The notes under the pieces were generated by a model. That model was not told the origin of the DNA and did no database searches. It saw nothing but the letters and a program-made list of their open reading frames with translations. DNA of 64,000 nt, taken from positions 434,001 to 498,000 of the forward strand of contig CAVZFC010000032.1 of assembly GCA_963774445.1 (NCBI GenBank), written 5' to 3'. The translations under genes were made by a program, and so were the position numbers. Of the stretch, positions 27,509 to 37,746 are shown one piece after another (the stretch's first letter is position 1; each line of letters begins with the position of its first letter). This DNA is from CAVUQH01 sp963774445 (GTDB lineage: Bacteria; Myxococcota_A; Polyangia; Haliangiales; Haliangiaceae).

Positions 27509-28540
27509 TCAGCGCCCCCCGTTTGGCTTGGATCCGGACGGCTGGCCGAGCGAGGTGCGCATCTCGGTGTCGGCGATGACGTTCTTCATGTTGTAGTAAT
27601 CCATCACGCCGAGTCGGCCGCTCCGCAGCGCCTCGGCCATGGCGCGTGGCACCTCGGCCTCCGCCTCCACCAGCTGCGCCCTCTTCTCGGCGATCTTGGC
27701 CTTGTTCTCCTGCTCGATGGCGACCGCCAGCGAGCGGCGCGCCTCCGACTGGGCCTGGGCGACCTGCTTGTCCGCCTCGGCCTGCTCGGTCTGGAGCTTC
27801 GCGCCGACGTTGGAGCCGACATCGACGTCGGCGATGTCGACCGACAGGATCTCGAACGCGGTGCCCGCATCCAGCCCCTTGGCGAGCACCGTCTGGGAGA
27901 TACTGTCCGGCTTCTCCAGCACCTGCTCGTACTTCTCGGCCGAGCCGATGGTTGACACCACGCCCTCACCGACGCGCGCCAGCACGGTCGCCTCACCGGC
28001 GCCGCCGACCAGGCGGTCGATGTTGGTGCGCACGGTGACGCGCGCGATGGCCAGGAGCTGAATGCCGTCCTTGGCAACCGCCGACACCTTGGGGGTCTCG
28101 ATCACCTTGGGGTTGACCGACATCTGCACGGCCTCGAGCACGTCGCGGCCGGCCAGGTCGATGGCGGCGGCGCGCTGAAAATTGAGATCGATCCCGGCCT
28201 TGTCGGCCGAGATGAGCGCGTTGACGACCTTCTTGACCTGGCCGCCGGCCAGGAAGTGCGCTTCGAGCAGATCGAGCGGAATGTCGAGCCCGGCTTTGAC
28301 GGCGCTGATCCGGGCCCCAATGATGACGTCTGGCGGCACCCGTCGCAGCCGCATCGCCACCGCTGCGAACATCGACACGCCGGCCGAGGTGGCCTTGGCC
28401 GCGATCCACAGCCGGATCGGGATCAGCCAGACGAGGGGGATGAGAACGGCGAGGAGTGCGACACCGCCAACGATCAGCGGAATGCTAAAGCCATGCAAAT
28501 TCAACGGAGTCTCCGATGGTTTCGACGAACACGCGGGCAC
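27509..28540 (-). CDS. floA: Flotillin-like protein FloA
   Basis: The 343-residue protein has one N-terminal membrane segment (IPLIVGGVALLAVLIPLVW), then the UPF0365/FloA core: RLRRVPPDVIIGARISAVKA, GLDIPLDLLEAHFLAGG, LDAGTAFEILSVDIADVDVG and NVGAKLQTEQAEADK, followed by a coiled coil rich in Glu, Ala and Arg. FloA scaffolds bacterial lipid rafts. In many bacteria floA follows an NfeD gene; here its operon partners are a small protein and a predicted membrane metalloprotease instead. Its length and sequence are typical. Confidence 0.93.
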   Translation of the reverse strand: MPACSSKPSETPLNLHGFSIPLIVGGVALLAVLIPLVWLIPIRLWIAAKATSAGVSMFAAVAMRLRRVPPDVIIGARISAVKAGLDIPLDLLEAHFLAGGQVKKVVNALISADKAGIDLNFQRAAAIDLAGRDVLEAVQMSVNPKVIETPKVSAVAKDGIQLLAIARVTVRTNIDRLVGGAGEATVLARVGEGVVSTIGSAEKYEQVLEKPDSISQTVLAKGLDAGTAFEILSVDIADVDVGSNVGAKLQTEQAEADKQVAQAQSEARRSLAVAIEQENKAKIAEKRAQLVEAEAEVPRAMAEALRSGRLGVMDYYNMKNVIADTEMRTSLGQPSGSKPNGGR

Positions 28541-28990
28541 GCTTCACCCGCATCATGGGCATCTTTTACCAGATTCCCCCGACTGTGCGCCGTGAGCAAA
28601 ACAAGGACAAGGCATACCTGCGAGATGGCACCGGTGGCGCCCGCGCGGGCCGTCCACCGCCGCGTGGCCACGCGCTCGTGGACCCCAGGCGTGCGAAAGG
28701 TCACGCTTAATCGCGGACTTGCGGGGCTGTAGGTGCGGGCGGGCCCGGTCGGCGTGAGCCCGGTTCGGCACGGCCCTCCGCCCCCGACCGCGCGCTCGGA
28801 CGCGGGGCGGCGTTCACATCGTAGCTCCTCTCGACGACTCGAGAGTCAATCGCCCGCGTGGCCATGGCGCCACCTCTACCCGCCACGGGCCCCGCGTGTA
28901 AGCACATCGCGGGAACCCGGCCGGGTCGCGCAACCGACCCTCTCCCGTGGCACCGATTGTGCCGCTTCTCACCGCCCGCTGGTCACTCCT
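28541..28990. other. Intergenic region between floA and fructosamine kinase genes
   Basis: About 450 bases without a convincing gene; the short frames have no recognisable product. It must hold the floA promoter on the minus strand. The only structure I see is CTCTCGACGACTCGAGAG at 28828-28845, a 7-bp inverted repeat with a 4-base loop, possibly an operator or an RNA hairpin. Confidence 0.5.
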
Positions 28991-29841
28991 CTAGAGGTAG
29001 CGACCGAGCGCGCGTTCTACCGAGCTCACGTAGCTGCCGCCGAACAGGTTGACGTGGGCGAGCAACGGGTAGAGCTGGTACAGCGCGACCCGCTCCTCGT
29101 GGCCGTCGGCCAGCGGGTAGCGCTCGTGGTAGGCGGCGAAAAAGTCGGCTCCCGGAGAGCCGAACAGGCGCAGCATCGCCAGATCGATCTCGCGGTGGCC
29201 GCCGTAGACTGCCGGGTCGATCAGCGCAGGCTCGCCGTCGGGCGAGGTATGCAGGTTGCCGCTCCAGAGGTCGCCGTGCAGCCGCGCCGGCGGCTCCGGC
29301 GGACCGGCGAGCTGGTCCATGCGGGCGAATAGCCGCGCGAAGTCGCGTCCCCAGCGGTCGGGGGCGTGACCGTGGTCGATCGCGCGCTGGACCAGCGGCT
29401 CCAGCCGGCGCCGGCTGTAGAAGTCGCTCCAGCGCGCCTCCGGCGTGTTGTCCTGCTCCAGGGTGGCGAGGAAATTGTCCTCCTCGAAGCCGAACCGCTC
29501 GGCGCCAAAGGCGTGCAGCGCGGCCAGACCGCGGCCCAGCGCGCGAGCGTACCCGGCGCTCCGGGCCCCCGGCTCGAGCAGCTCGAGCGCGAGGAACCGA
29601 TCGCCGACCGCGAGCACCTCGGGCAGGCGCAACGCGTCGGCCTCGGCCAGCCAGCCCAGGCCGCGCGCCTCGCAGCGAAACATGCGCGGGTCGGCGCTCC
29701 GGTGGCACTTGACGAACAGCCGCCGGCCGTCCGCCAGGTCGACCGCGAACGCCTGGTTGATGTCGCCGCCGGACAGCGGCCGGGCGCCGCGCACCTCGAC
29801 ACCGACGGCGGCAGCAACCTCACCCCGGATCACGCGGTCCA

Positions 29842-29842
<1 letters not shown>
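28991..29842 (-). CDS. Fructosamine/ketosamine 3-kinase family protein
   Basis: The 283-residue protein has the family signature regions RPLSGGDINQAFAVDL, LFVKCH (ATP-binding Lys), LGRGLAALHAFGAERFGF, the catalytic loop LHGDLWSGN and IDPAVYGGHREIDLAMLRLF. Bacterial members phosphorylate the third carbon of protein-bound ketosamines such as ribulosamines, which makes them unstable and repairs glycated proteins. Its ATG overlaps the upstream phosphatase stop (TGATG). The pairing fits the known two-step repair in which a low-molecular-weight phosphatase first removes a 5-phosphate from ribulosamine 5-phosphates. Confidence 0.93.
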
Positions 29843-30324
<482 letters not shown>

Positions 30325-30407
30325 CGGGCGGAGTATAGGTCACCGCGTCGACACCCGGATGCGCCGGTGCCCTGGCTCCACAACGCCGGCGGCGTTACAG
30401 TGCCGGC

Positions 30408-31124
30408 GTGTTTGGCCGCACCGGCAAGATCCGCAAAGCCATCGAGCGCAGCGTCAGGGCCGCCCTGGACGGCAAGGACGGCCCATTCGCGCCCATCGAG
30501 CAGCTCCGCGACAGCGAGAAGGTTGACGCCTTCGTCGACGTCTGCGAGACCCTGATCTACGAGGAACACCTCGAGGCCGCCGACCGCGCCGCCGACTGCG
30601 CCCTCGCCCTGGCGCCGAACGAGCTGTACGTGCAGCACGCCAAGGCCGAGGTCGCCATCGAGGACGGCCGCCTGCCCGACGCCGTGACCATCTACCAGCA
30701 GATGTACCAGCAGGCGCCCGACGACCCGGCGGTGATCACCGGGCTGGCGTCGCTGCACCTGTCCAGCCAGGCCCCCGCCGCCGCCGTGGAGCTGCTCGAG
30801 CCCCACGCCGACAGCGATCACCCTGCCCTGCAGCTGCGCCTGGGCGAAGCGCTGTTCGCCGCCGACCGACCCGAGGACGCCCTGGCCGTGATCGAGCGGG
30901 TGCACGACCATTACCGTTCGGCGCTCAAGCACGCGACCTTCGTCGACAACACCGAAGAGCTCGAGGCCCGGCTGAGCCAGGCCGCGCGCCTGCGCGACGA
31001 CATCTACGCCGAGCTGCACAGCGGCGAGGGCACCGCCGAGGAGCACGCCGCCCCGCCGACCACCGACAGCGAGCCCGTCGGCGAAAGCCGCGCCCGCGCC
31101 GACGCCCCGCCCAACGACGAGTAG
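30408..31124 (+). CDS. TPR-repeat protein
   Basis: The frame starts at GTG 30408 and codes 238 residues. Helical TPR-like pairs run from about residue 40 to 175 (for example HLEAADRAADCALALAPNEL, LPDAVTIYQQMYQQAPDDPA, LGEALFAADRPEDALAVIER). A disordered Glu/Ala/Pro-rich tail ends in PPNDE. There is no signal peptide or membrane helix, so it is probably a cytoplasmic scaffold. It is divergent from the phosphatase gene. No specific function can be given. Confidence 0.82.
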   Translation: MFGRTGKIRKAIERSVRAALDGKDGPFAPIEQLRDSEKVDAFVDVCETLIYEEHLEAADRAADCALALAPNELYVQHAKAEVAIEDGRLPDAVTIYQQMYQQAPDDPAVITGLASLHLSSQAPAAAVELLEPHADSDHPALQLRLGEALFAADRPEDALAVIERVHDHYRSALKHATFVDNTEELEARLSQAARLRDDIYAELHSGEGTAEEHAAPPTTDSEPVGESRARADAPPNDE

Positions 31125-31504
31125 CGGAGCTATTCCTCAGTCCGGACCCACTTCAACCTCCGAAGAGCCAGAAAAGTGGCGGGCGAAGGTTCGTGTACGC
31201 GCCGTGCTCGGCGTGAACTCCCGACTGCAGGTCAGGGATTCTGCGGACCTCGCGGGCGCGAACCTCCTCACCAGCGCAGATTCTGGTGGTCATGTCTTGG
31301 GACCGCCAGCGGATCGTGCATCCGGAGCGGGTGGCGGCTCCCACCCGGCGGGACTCCTTACGGGCACTGGCCGCACACAACGAGTCCAGTGAGAGGATCC
31401 GGGTAAAGGTCGGTCTAGGTGTGCACGCGCTATCTCTTGGACCCGGTTCCTTGCAGTTGATACCGTGGGAAACGGGGATCTTTTTGGCATCCCAGGAGTA
31501 GCCA
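31125..31504. other. Intergenic region upstream of the lipoprotein gene
   Basis: About 380 bases with no supported gene. Frames on both strands are short or lack normal codon choice. The last bases include CAGGAG, a good ribosome-binding site five bases before the TTG start of the lipoprotein, so the region should also hold its promoter; no clear -35/-10 pair was found. Confidence 0.5.
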
Positions 31505-32608
31505 TTGAAACATGCATGGAGGTTGGGTCCAGGGGTCGCGTTCGCCGTTCTGTCGATGCTGCTGGTGAGCTGCGGGGGCACGAGCGCAGGCGGAAACGGA
31601 AACGGTGACGATGGGGGGCTGGCCGATGGGGGCATGGCCGATGGGGGCGCGGGCGCAGGCTCGGGGGCGCCCACGACGTGCATTGTCGGGACGCAAGGTT
31701 GTCTTTGCGATTCGACGGGAGGTTGCGCGCCCGGCCTGACGTGTACGCCGCAACCCTCGCCGCGGCCGGACCTGTGCTGTAACGGGTCGGACTGCACATC
31801 CTCCGGCGGTACGGTCGGGGCGACCTGCAGTGTGGTCACGGGAGCTCCGTCATGCACCCCGGGCATCACGATCCCGGAGGCGACTGGGGGCAACGACAGC
31901 TGTGGATATCTGGCTACGAGCTTCGTGGAGAGCACGACCCTGTGCGGCATCAACGCCGTTGGTGGCGGCTCGACGCCCGCCATCATTCAGGTCTTCTACA
32001 ACGACGAGCATGCTCTCACCCTGGGCTGCGAAACGCCGAGCTTTCCGGTCTCGCCACTGACTGCTTCGCCGGATGCCGTCAATTATCCCGAGACCGGGGA
32101 CCCGGCTTGCGTAGACGACGTGAGTCGCCCGCTTCGCCCGGTGGTGTTCATCACCGACATCTCGGTCGATCCGAGCTGCAACGCTGGCGACATGCAGCAG
32201 GGCGGCGTTGGCTACGATCCCGTTGCTGTCTTCGGCACCTGGAAGAGCGCGACCGAGGACGCGAGCAACGTGGGAACGCCCGACAAGGCCGACCCGACGT
32301 CCAACGGCTGGAATCTCACCTCGTCGGCTGACCCGGTGCCCGCTACTTCGTGCAACGACAAGTACGGCGCCGAGCTGCGCTTCGAAGTTGGCCTCATCTC
32401 CGGCCACTCGTACCGCATCCAGGTCATCGCCCACGACGGAGACCAGAACAAGGGCGGAGACTCCGGCGAGGCCTGCGCGATCTTCTGCGCAGGGAGCGGC
32501 ACGCTATGCGACCCGGGCGTGACTGAATGTACGAACGATCCAGATGGCGCAACGTGTCCTTCGGGGACATCCTGCGTCCAGGGCTGCTGTTTGCCCATCG
32601 TCCATTAG
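31505..32608 (+). CDS. Secreted lipoprotein, unknown function
   Basis: The frame starts at TTG 31505, chosen because of the AGGAG site just upstream and the signal peptide it produces (MKHAWRLGPGVAFAVLSML, lipobox LLVSC). The 367-residue protein then has a Gly/Asp-rich spacer, a Cys-rich segment (CIVGTQGCLCDSTGGCAPGL), a larger domain with a collagen-free beta-rich look, and a closing Cys-rich part (CPSGTSCVQGCCLPIVH). No domain is recognised. Lipid-anchored, Cys-rich proteins of this style are common in myxobacterial envelopes. Confidence 0.75.
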   Translation: MKHAWRLGPGVAFAVLSMLLVSCGGTSAGGNGNGDDGGLADGGMADGGAGAGSGAPTTCIVGTQGCLCDSTGGCAPGLTCTPQPSPRPDLCCNGSDCTSSGGTVGATCSVVTGAPSCTPGITIPEATGGNDSCGYLATSFVESTTLCGINAVGGGSTPAIIQVFYNDEHALTLGCETPSFPVSPLTASPDAVNYPETGDPACVDDVSRPLRPVVFITDISVDPSCNAGDMQQGGVGYDPVAVFGTWKSATEDASNVGTPDKADPTSNGWNLTSSADPVPATSCNDKYGAELRFEVGLISGHSYRIQVIAHDGDQNKGGDSGEACAIFCAGSGTLCDPGVTECTNDPDGATCPSGTSCVQGCCLPIVH

Positions 32609-32616
32609 CCGTCTCA

Positions 32617-32754
32617 TCACAGGGGCGTGAGGGAGACGTTGTCGTAGAAGCCGGGGACGATTCCGTCAGAGCCCCGGATGGGGCTGCGCATGCCGACGTA
32701 GGCCGGCCCGGTCCCGACGTCGATGACCAATCGCACACACAGCGCCCACGACCC
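32617..32754 (-). pseudogene. Orphan C-terminal fragment of a secreted or surface protein
   Basis: On the minus strand, directly after the tRNA-Arg terminator, an open stretch with good codon choice reads ALCVRLVIDVGTGPAYVG, then MRSPIRGSDGIVPGFYDNVS, then LTPL and a stop at 32617. The closing FYDNVSLTP is like the end of carbohydrate-binding or Concanavalin-like beta-sandwich domains. There is no start codon or upstream body, because the terminator and tRNA lie there. I read it as the 3-prime remnant of a gene cut off at this spot. It converges with the lipoprotein gene eight bases away. Confidence 0.5.
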
Positions 32755-32790
32755 GAAAAACGACGCGGGCGGCTCTCTCGGAACCGCCCG
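32755..32790 (-). terminator. Rho-independent terminator of tRNA-Arg
   Basis: On the minus strand CGGGCGGTTC, a 5-base loop and GAGCCGCCCG form a 10-bp stem (one G-U pair), followed by CGTCGTTTTT. It begins eight bases after the tRNA 3-prime end. Confidence 0.85.
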
Positions 32791-32797
32791 TGATGGT

Positions 32798-32874
32798 TGG
32801 TGATCCCAGCAGGACTCGAACCTGCGGCCTACGGTTTAGGAAACCGTTGCTCTATCCACCTGAGCTATGGGACC
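32798..32874 (-). tRNA. tRNA-Arg (anticodon CCT)
   Basis: The minus strand folds as a full cloverleaf: acceptor GGTCCCA with TGGGATC (one G-U), D arm GCTC/GAGC, anticodon stem ACGGT/ACCGT with loop TTCCTAA (anticodon CCT, reading AGG), T arm GCAGG/CCTGC with TTCGAGT. Discriminator A is followed by an encoded CCA. It is followed by its own terminator. Confidence 0.96.
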
Positions 32875-33013
32875 GGGAGCCCGGACTTTGGCCGACGGGG
32901 GCGCAAAGTTCAAGGGCGGCAGTGGCCAGGAACCCGCAAAGGGAGACGGAGCGAAGCTCCTCCGCCCGTTCATGCGGCTGCTGCTGCGGCGGCGGGTTCC
33001 GTAGGTTGGCGGC

Positions 33014-36000
33014 ATGCACAACACGCTTCGTTCTCGCCGGGGTGGCGCCGCGTTGGTGGCGCTGCTCGGCCTCACCACTGCGGTCTCGGCAGGCTGCCGG
33101 GACCATGTCGACCGCGGCGGCCAGCGGCTCGGGGATCGCCACATGCTGGCGGGCCGGGCGCTGGCCGACGGCGGACCCGAGATTACTGACGACGATCTGC
33201 GCGCGGGCTATGTCCAGGGCGAAGACGCGGCGCTGGTGCCGCTGCGCGACGAGCTGCGCGGGTCGGTCTCGCTGTCGCTGCAGCTGTTCGGCGATGCCAC
33301 CACCACGATTCCGGCCGGTGACTGGCTCCGCTTCGATCGGCGGCGCGGCTACCCGGGGAGTGGGCGTCTGCGCCTGGTGCGGAGCGCGACCTCGGCGTCG
33401 ATCAACGTGCCGGCGCTGCTCGACGAGTACCGCGCGCTGTGCGAGGTCGGCCTTCTCGGCGACCTGGTGCCGCCGGGCTCGCACGGATGCCAGCTGTTCG
33501 ACCTGTCGCGCCTGGAGGGCTACCTCGATGGCCTGCTGCTCGAGCTGCGCCCGGCCGAGATCGACGTGGCCTGGGTGGCACCGCAGACCTCGATCGGGGA
33601 GAACGCCCGCTTTCCGGTGCTGGAGATCCGGTTTCCGTTCAACGGGGATGCCGATCCCAAGGATTTCATTCCCATCGATCCGTCGTTCACCGCGGACATC
33701 GTCTTTCGCGTGCAGGTGTTGCCGAGCTCGGCGTCGGGCCGGCGCGCGTTTGCCAGCTACCGCAACCGCACGGCCAGCGTGGGCGACGTCTGGTTCTCCG
33801 ACGGCGGCGCGGTCTTCCGCGTCCGCGGGGTGGTGGAGAACGTGGTCGCGTCGGACTTCCACGACGAGATCGAGAGCGCGCTGCGCAAGGTCGCGTCGCG
33901 GGTGGGCAATGTCTTCGATCGTTTGATACGCACGGTGCCCCTCGACACGCTCCACGGCCACTTGCCGGTGAGCGCGTGGCAGGCGTGGTGCGATGCCACC
34001 TTCTCCGGCGCCTGCCCGGTGCCGGCCAACGTGCTGGCCGAGCTGGCCGCGAATGCGACGACGGATCTGGCCAGCGCCGAGGTGGTGCTGCCGCCGACGC
34101 CCGACTACGGGCTCGAGGTTGAACGTCTCGCCGCTGTCGGCCGACGGGGTGTGGACCAACCCGTTCGTCACCGCCCTCGACACCGGCGCCGAGCTGGCGC
34201 GGGTGATGGCCTCCCGCGACCGGTTCGCCGACATCTGCGCGCCGGCGTCGACCTACTGCGACGACCCCAGCGCGGACGGCTGCGCGACGTGCGCCTTCTG
34301 TGCCAGCGCACCGCCAACGCTGGCGGCGCTGTGCGACTTCTCGACCGAGCTGCCGCTCGTCTATTACCCGGGCGATGGCGGGCCGCGCATTCCGTCCTCG
34401 CCCAACGTGGCCGCGCTCGTCGATCTGGCCCCCAACCTCGGGGTCGAGCTGTCGCGCATCTTCAACGAGCCGGTCGATCGCTGGGAGGCGGACCACGGCA
34501 CGCGGATGCGCTACACCAACATCGTTCAGTGCCCGTCGGCCGGCGCCAGCGCCTGTCCGGCCGGGGTCACCGGGCCGGTCTTCTGGCTCGACAGCGACCC
34601 GGACAGAGACGGGGTGCCCATCCCCGACGACAACTGTCCCGAGCTGTCGACACCGGACACCGGCGACCGCGACGGCGACGGCATCGGCGACGCGTGCGAC
34701 GACTGCCCCGACACGCCCTCCACCTCGACCTCGGATCTCGACGGCGACGGCATCCCCGACGCCTGTGACTGCGACGTGGACGGCGACGGCTGTTTCAACG
34801 CCGACGTGGTCGAGCCGGTGACCGGCAGCCACTGCGAGCCCAACGGCGACCTGTTCGACGAGCACCCGCGCACGCCCAACCCGCGCAACTGCCTGCCCGA
34901 CTTCAGCGGCGCCCCCGACACCGACGGCGACTGCAACCCGTCCACGCCCAACGACGACGACTGGGTCTCGGTCAACCTCGACGACGACGGGCGCATCGAC
35001 GACTGCGACGCCGACGACGACGGCGACGGCGCGCCCGACACCACCGACAACTGCCCGCGTGTCTACAACCCGACCCAGACCGACACCAACGGCGACGGCA
35101 TCGGCGACGCCTGCAATCGTCTGTGCCCCTACCCGGGCGCCAGCGGCTGCAGGCGGTTCGACGAGCTCCAGCCCCCCGAGGGCATCTGGACCCTCATCCC
35201 CAACTGGACCTTCCCGCCCGACTGCATCGTCAACGGGCCCGGCTGCTGGATCTGGTGGATGCGCGATCCCAACCGCATCGATCTGGTCGGCGACCTGGTC
35301 TCGCTGTCGTCGATCGCGGCCGAGGATCTGGGGCTGAAGACGTTCGACGGCCCGATCGCGTTCATGCCTGACGCCGACGGCGACGGGGTGGACGATCTGC
35401 TCATCGGCGCGCCCAACGCCGATCGGATCGAGATCAACGACGTGGAGCCCGAGGCAGGCGAGATCATCGCCGTCGGCTCGGTCAGCGGCAAGGTCATCTG
35501 GCGGCTGGCACCGATGGACGCCGGCGCCCACTTCGGCACCTCGCTGGCGGTGGTCGGCCACGACGTCTGGGTCGGCGCGCCCGGCGCGCTCCGGGCCGAC
35601 AACGTCATCACCGGCGCCATCGTTCGCGTCGGCACGGGCGGCCCGCGCGGCGTCGGCGTACGTGAGGCGCGCTTTGGCAACCGCAACGGCGGGGCGATGG
35701 GCCGCACGCTCACGGTGATGCGAACGGCGCCGCGGGTCAACCCGAAGAGCGGCGCGATCACCCCGGGCGATTTCGTCGGGCTGGTCGCCGGCGGCGTCGG
35801 CGCCAACGCCTACCCGCGCTTCCACATCTTCGACGTCGCCGGCCTCGACCCGCGCGTGATCACACTCAAGCTGGCGACCAAGGAGGTCCCGACGATCGTC
35901 GCCCTCGACGAGCGCTTCTACGGCAAGCCGTCGTTCCTGGTCGGCATCCCGGGCGCCAACAACGGCGACGGCTCACTCACGCTGTACAACTACAAGGGCG

Positions 36001-36344
36001 GCCGCCTGTGGACGGTCGCCGGCGCGGCTGGCGAGCGGCTCGGCTCGGCCATGAGCGGTCCGGTGCCGACGTCGGGCAAGTGGCACGACGTGCTGGTCGG
36101 GGCTCCCGGGGCGGCCAAGGGGGCGGGCGCCGTCTACCTGCTGCAGCGGACCGGCGTCCTCGCCCCGGTCCTGAAGGGTGAGCCGGGCGAAAAGCTGGGC
36201 ACGACGCTGGCAACGCCGGGCGACCTCGACCACGACGGCATCGACGACCTGGCCGTCGGCGTCCCCGGCGCCCGCTTCGACCCGCAGGGAATCCGCGGCG
36301 GCACCCTGGTGCTCGACCTCGCGGGGAAGTGGCTGGACCGCTAG
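33014..36344 (+). CDS. Large secreted protein with TSP3 repeats and FG-GAP (integrin-like) propeller, one frameshift
   Basis: The protein starts at ATG 33014 with a signal peptide (ALVALLGLTTAVSAGC, possibly lipid-anchored). Residues to about 370 read in one frame and the rest in the next. The break is at GTTGAAC, 34118-34124; removing one A gives GLEVDVSPLSADGVWTN and a product of 1109 residues. After an unknown N-terminal domain and a Cys-rich stretch there are TSP3 repeats (DPDRDGVPIPDDNCP, DTNGDGIGDACN), then FG-GAP repeats typical of seven-bladed propellers (DADGDGVDDLLIGAPNADR, DLDHDGIDDLAVGVPGARF). It is probably calcium-stabilised and displayed on the cell surface, perhaps for adhesion. 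Confidence 0.82.
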
Positions 36345-36345
36345 G

Positions 36346-36729
36346 TCAGTAGCAGTCGATGCAGACGGTGCAGCGACCGTCATCACACGTGTAGTCAGCG
36401 CCGTCGCCGAGGTAACAGTCGGCGGCGGCGCTGCACGTTCGGGTGCAGTAGCCGTCGGCGTGACAGACCAACGGCTCGCTGCCCCAGGCGCTGGTCATGC
36501 CGGCGCAGTCGAGGTCGGCGCTGCAGCCGGCGGCGCAGTAGCTGGCGCCGGAGCCCCAGGCTTTGAGACAGGCGCCGCAGTTTTCGTCCGAGGCGATGGC
36601 GTTGGGACAGCGCTGGCCAGCGTCGGCTTGCCCCGCCTGGCCCGCGTCCGGTTGGTTGCTGGAGCCGCCGTCGGCGCCGCAGGCAGGCAGGATCAGGAGG
36701 GACAGGAGAAGCATCGCAGCGCGGGTCAT
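36346..36729 (-). CDS. Cys-rich lipoprotein
   Basis: The start is ATG 36729, giving MTRAAMLLLSLLILPACGAD, a clear lipoprotein signal (lipobox LPAC). The 127-residue protein has many Cys in pairs (CGACLKAWGSGASYCAAGC, CYLGDGADYTCDDGRCTVC), which look like disulfide-rich EGF- or Dickkopf-like mini-domains. Function unknown. It converges with the FG-GAP protein gene. Confidence 0.75.
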   Translation of the reverse strand: MTRAAMLLLSLLILPACGADGGSSNQPDAGQAGQADAGQRCPNAIASDENCGACLKAWGSGASYCAAGCSADLDCAGMTSAWGSEPLVCHADGYCTRTCSAAADCYLGDGADYTCDDGRCTVCIDCY

Positions 36730-36928
36730 GAACGTCGGGACCGCAAGAGTCGTGCCTCGGAGAACGCTGGGATTCACCGGAGTTGCGGCGCGCGGCGATG
36801 GCACGCTGTGGCACAAGCACGGGCGCCGGCGTCGCGGGCCGCGGGCGTCTGCCGTGACCGGCCGCACGGGCCGGCAACTGGACTCGCCGGCCCCGGCGTC
36901 CTACCCTGTTTGCTACGTGGGAGACTCA

Positions 36929-37330
36929 ATGAAACGTGTCCTGGTCGTAGGTGCGCTGGCGTTCGCGATGCCGTTCGCCTGCGGCGGCGGCAATGGCAGC
37001 AAGTCGGACGCCGCGGTCTTCGACGCGGCGGCCCTGGACGCGCCGCCGTCGGCCGATGCCAGCGTGGCCCAGGCATGCCAGAACCTGTGTGACTGCGCCG
37101 AGACCTACTGCGCGGAGGACAAGGCGCACTGTCTCGACGAGTGCTCGCGGATGCCGGCGAGCGTCCGCGCCTGTCGCATCACCCACTGCGGCTACGCACA
37201 GACCAACCCGACGTTCCACTGCCCACACGTGGCCGGCGACCCGAACGGGCCCGGCACGCCGCTGGAGTGCATCTGGCCCGAGGGCGCCGATGCCGGGGTG
37301 GACGACGCGACGCCGGCCGACGCGAACTAG
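36929..37330 (+). CDS. Cys-rich lipoprotein
   Basis: The start is ATG 36929 (MKRVLVVGALAFAMPFACGG, lipobox-like PFAC) with an upstream GGGAG site. The 133-residue product has an Asp/Ala spacer and a Cys-rich domain (CQNLCDCAETYCAEDKAHC, CRITHCGYAQTNP). It is divergent from the Cys-rich lipoprotein at 36346 and similar in style but not in sequence. Function unknown. Confidence 0.75.
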   Translation: MKRVLVVGALAFAMPFACGGGNGSKSDAAVFDAAALDAPPSADASVAQACQNLCDCAETYCAEDKAHCLDECSRMPASVRACRITHCGYAQTNPTFHCPHVAGDPNGPGTPLECIWPEGADAGVDDATPADAN

Positions 37331-37387
37331 CTGCCACCGGCGGCGGGCACGCGGTCCGCGGGGAGCTCGACGGTGCAGGTCACTCGC

Positions 37388-37744
37388 TCAGTCGACTGAA
37401 GACGAATCTTCCGATTCCCGGTCGGCGGCGTCATCGGTGTCACCCTCGTCCTCGGCTTCCCCCGCGGACAGGGCGCGCCGGGCGACGTCGCGCGCGCGAG
37501 CGGCGGCGGCCAGATTCGCGCTGCCGGCGCCCGCCAGCTGGTAGCCGAGAAAGGCGATCACGGCGGCGACGCCGAGTACCACGGCGAAGTGGGCGTCCGC
37601 GATCCCGGTGGCAATGACGGCCGCGCCGCCGAGGACGGCGGCGGCCAACATGCTGAGGCCGGTGCTGCGCAGGATGCGTCCCTGGCGCTCGGCGCGCGCG
37701 GCCAGTGCCAGTCCCTTTTCGGCCTCGCGTTGCAGGTCGCCCAC
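37388..37744 (-). CDS. Small membrane protein
   Basis: The 118-residue protein has a short basic/helical start (MGDLQREAEKGLALAARAER), two membrane helices (LSMLAAAVLGGAAVIATGIA and HFAVVLGVAAVIAFLGYQLA) and an acidic tail (EDEGDTDDAADRESEDSSS). It starts two bases after the GreA-like gene's stop, so they are co-transcribed. No family recognised. Confidence 0.72.
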   Translation of the reverse strand: MGDLQREAEKGLALAARAERQGRILRSTGLSMLAAAVLGGAAVIATGIADAHFAVVLGVAAVIAFLGYQLAGAGSANLAAAARARDVARRALSAGEAEDEGDTDDAADRESEDSSSVD

Positions 37745-37746
37745 GA

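Noticed and set aside
28733..29332. Plus-strand frame of 199 codons over the fructosamine kinase end
   Set aside because: Shadow of the kinase gene; the kinase motifs on the other strand are complete.
31153..31986. Minus-strand frame of 277 codons over the lipoprotein start
   Set aside because: It overlaps the lipoprotein gene antisense, has no recognisable motif, and poor codon pattern.
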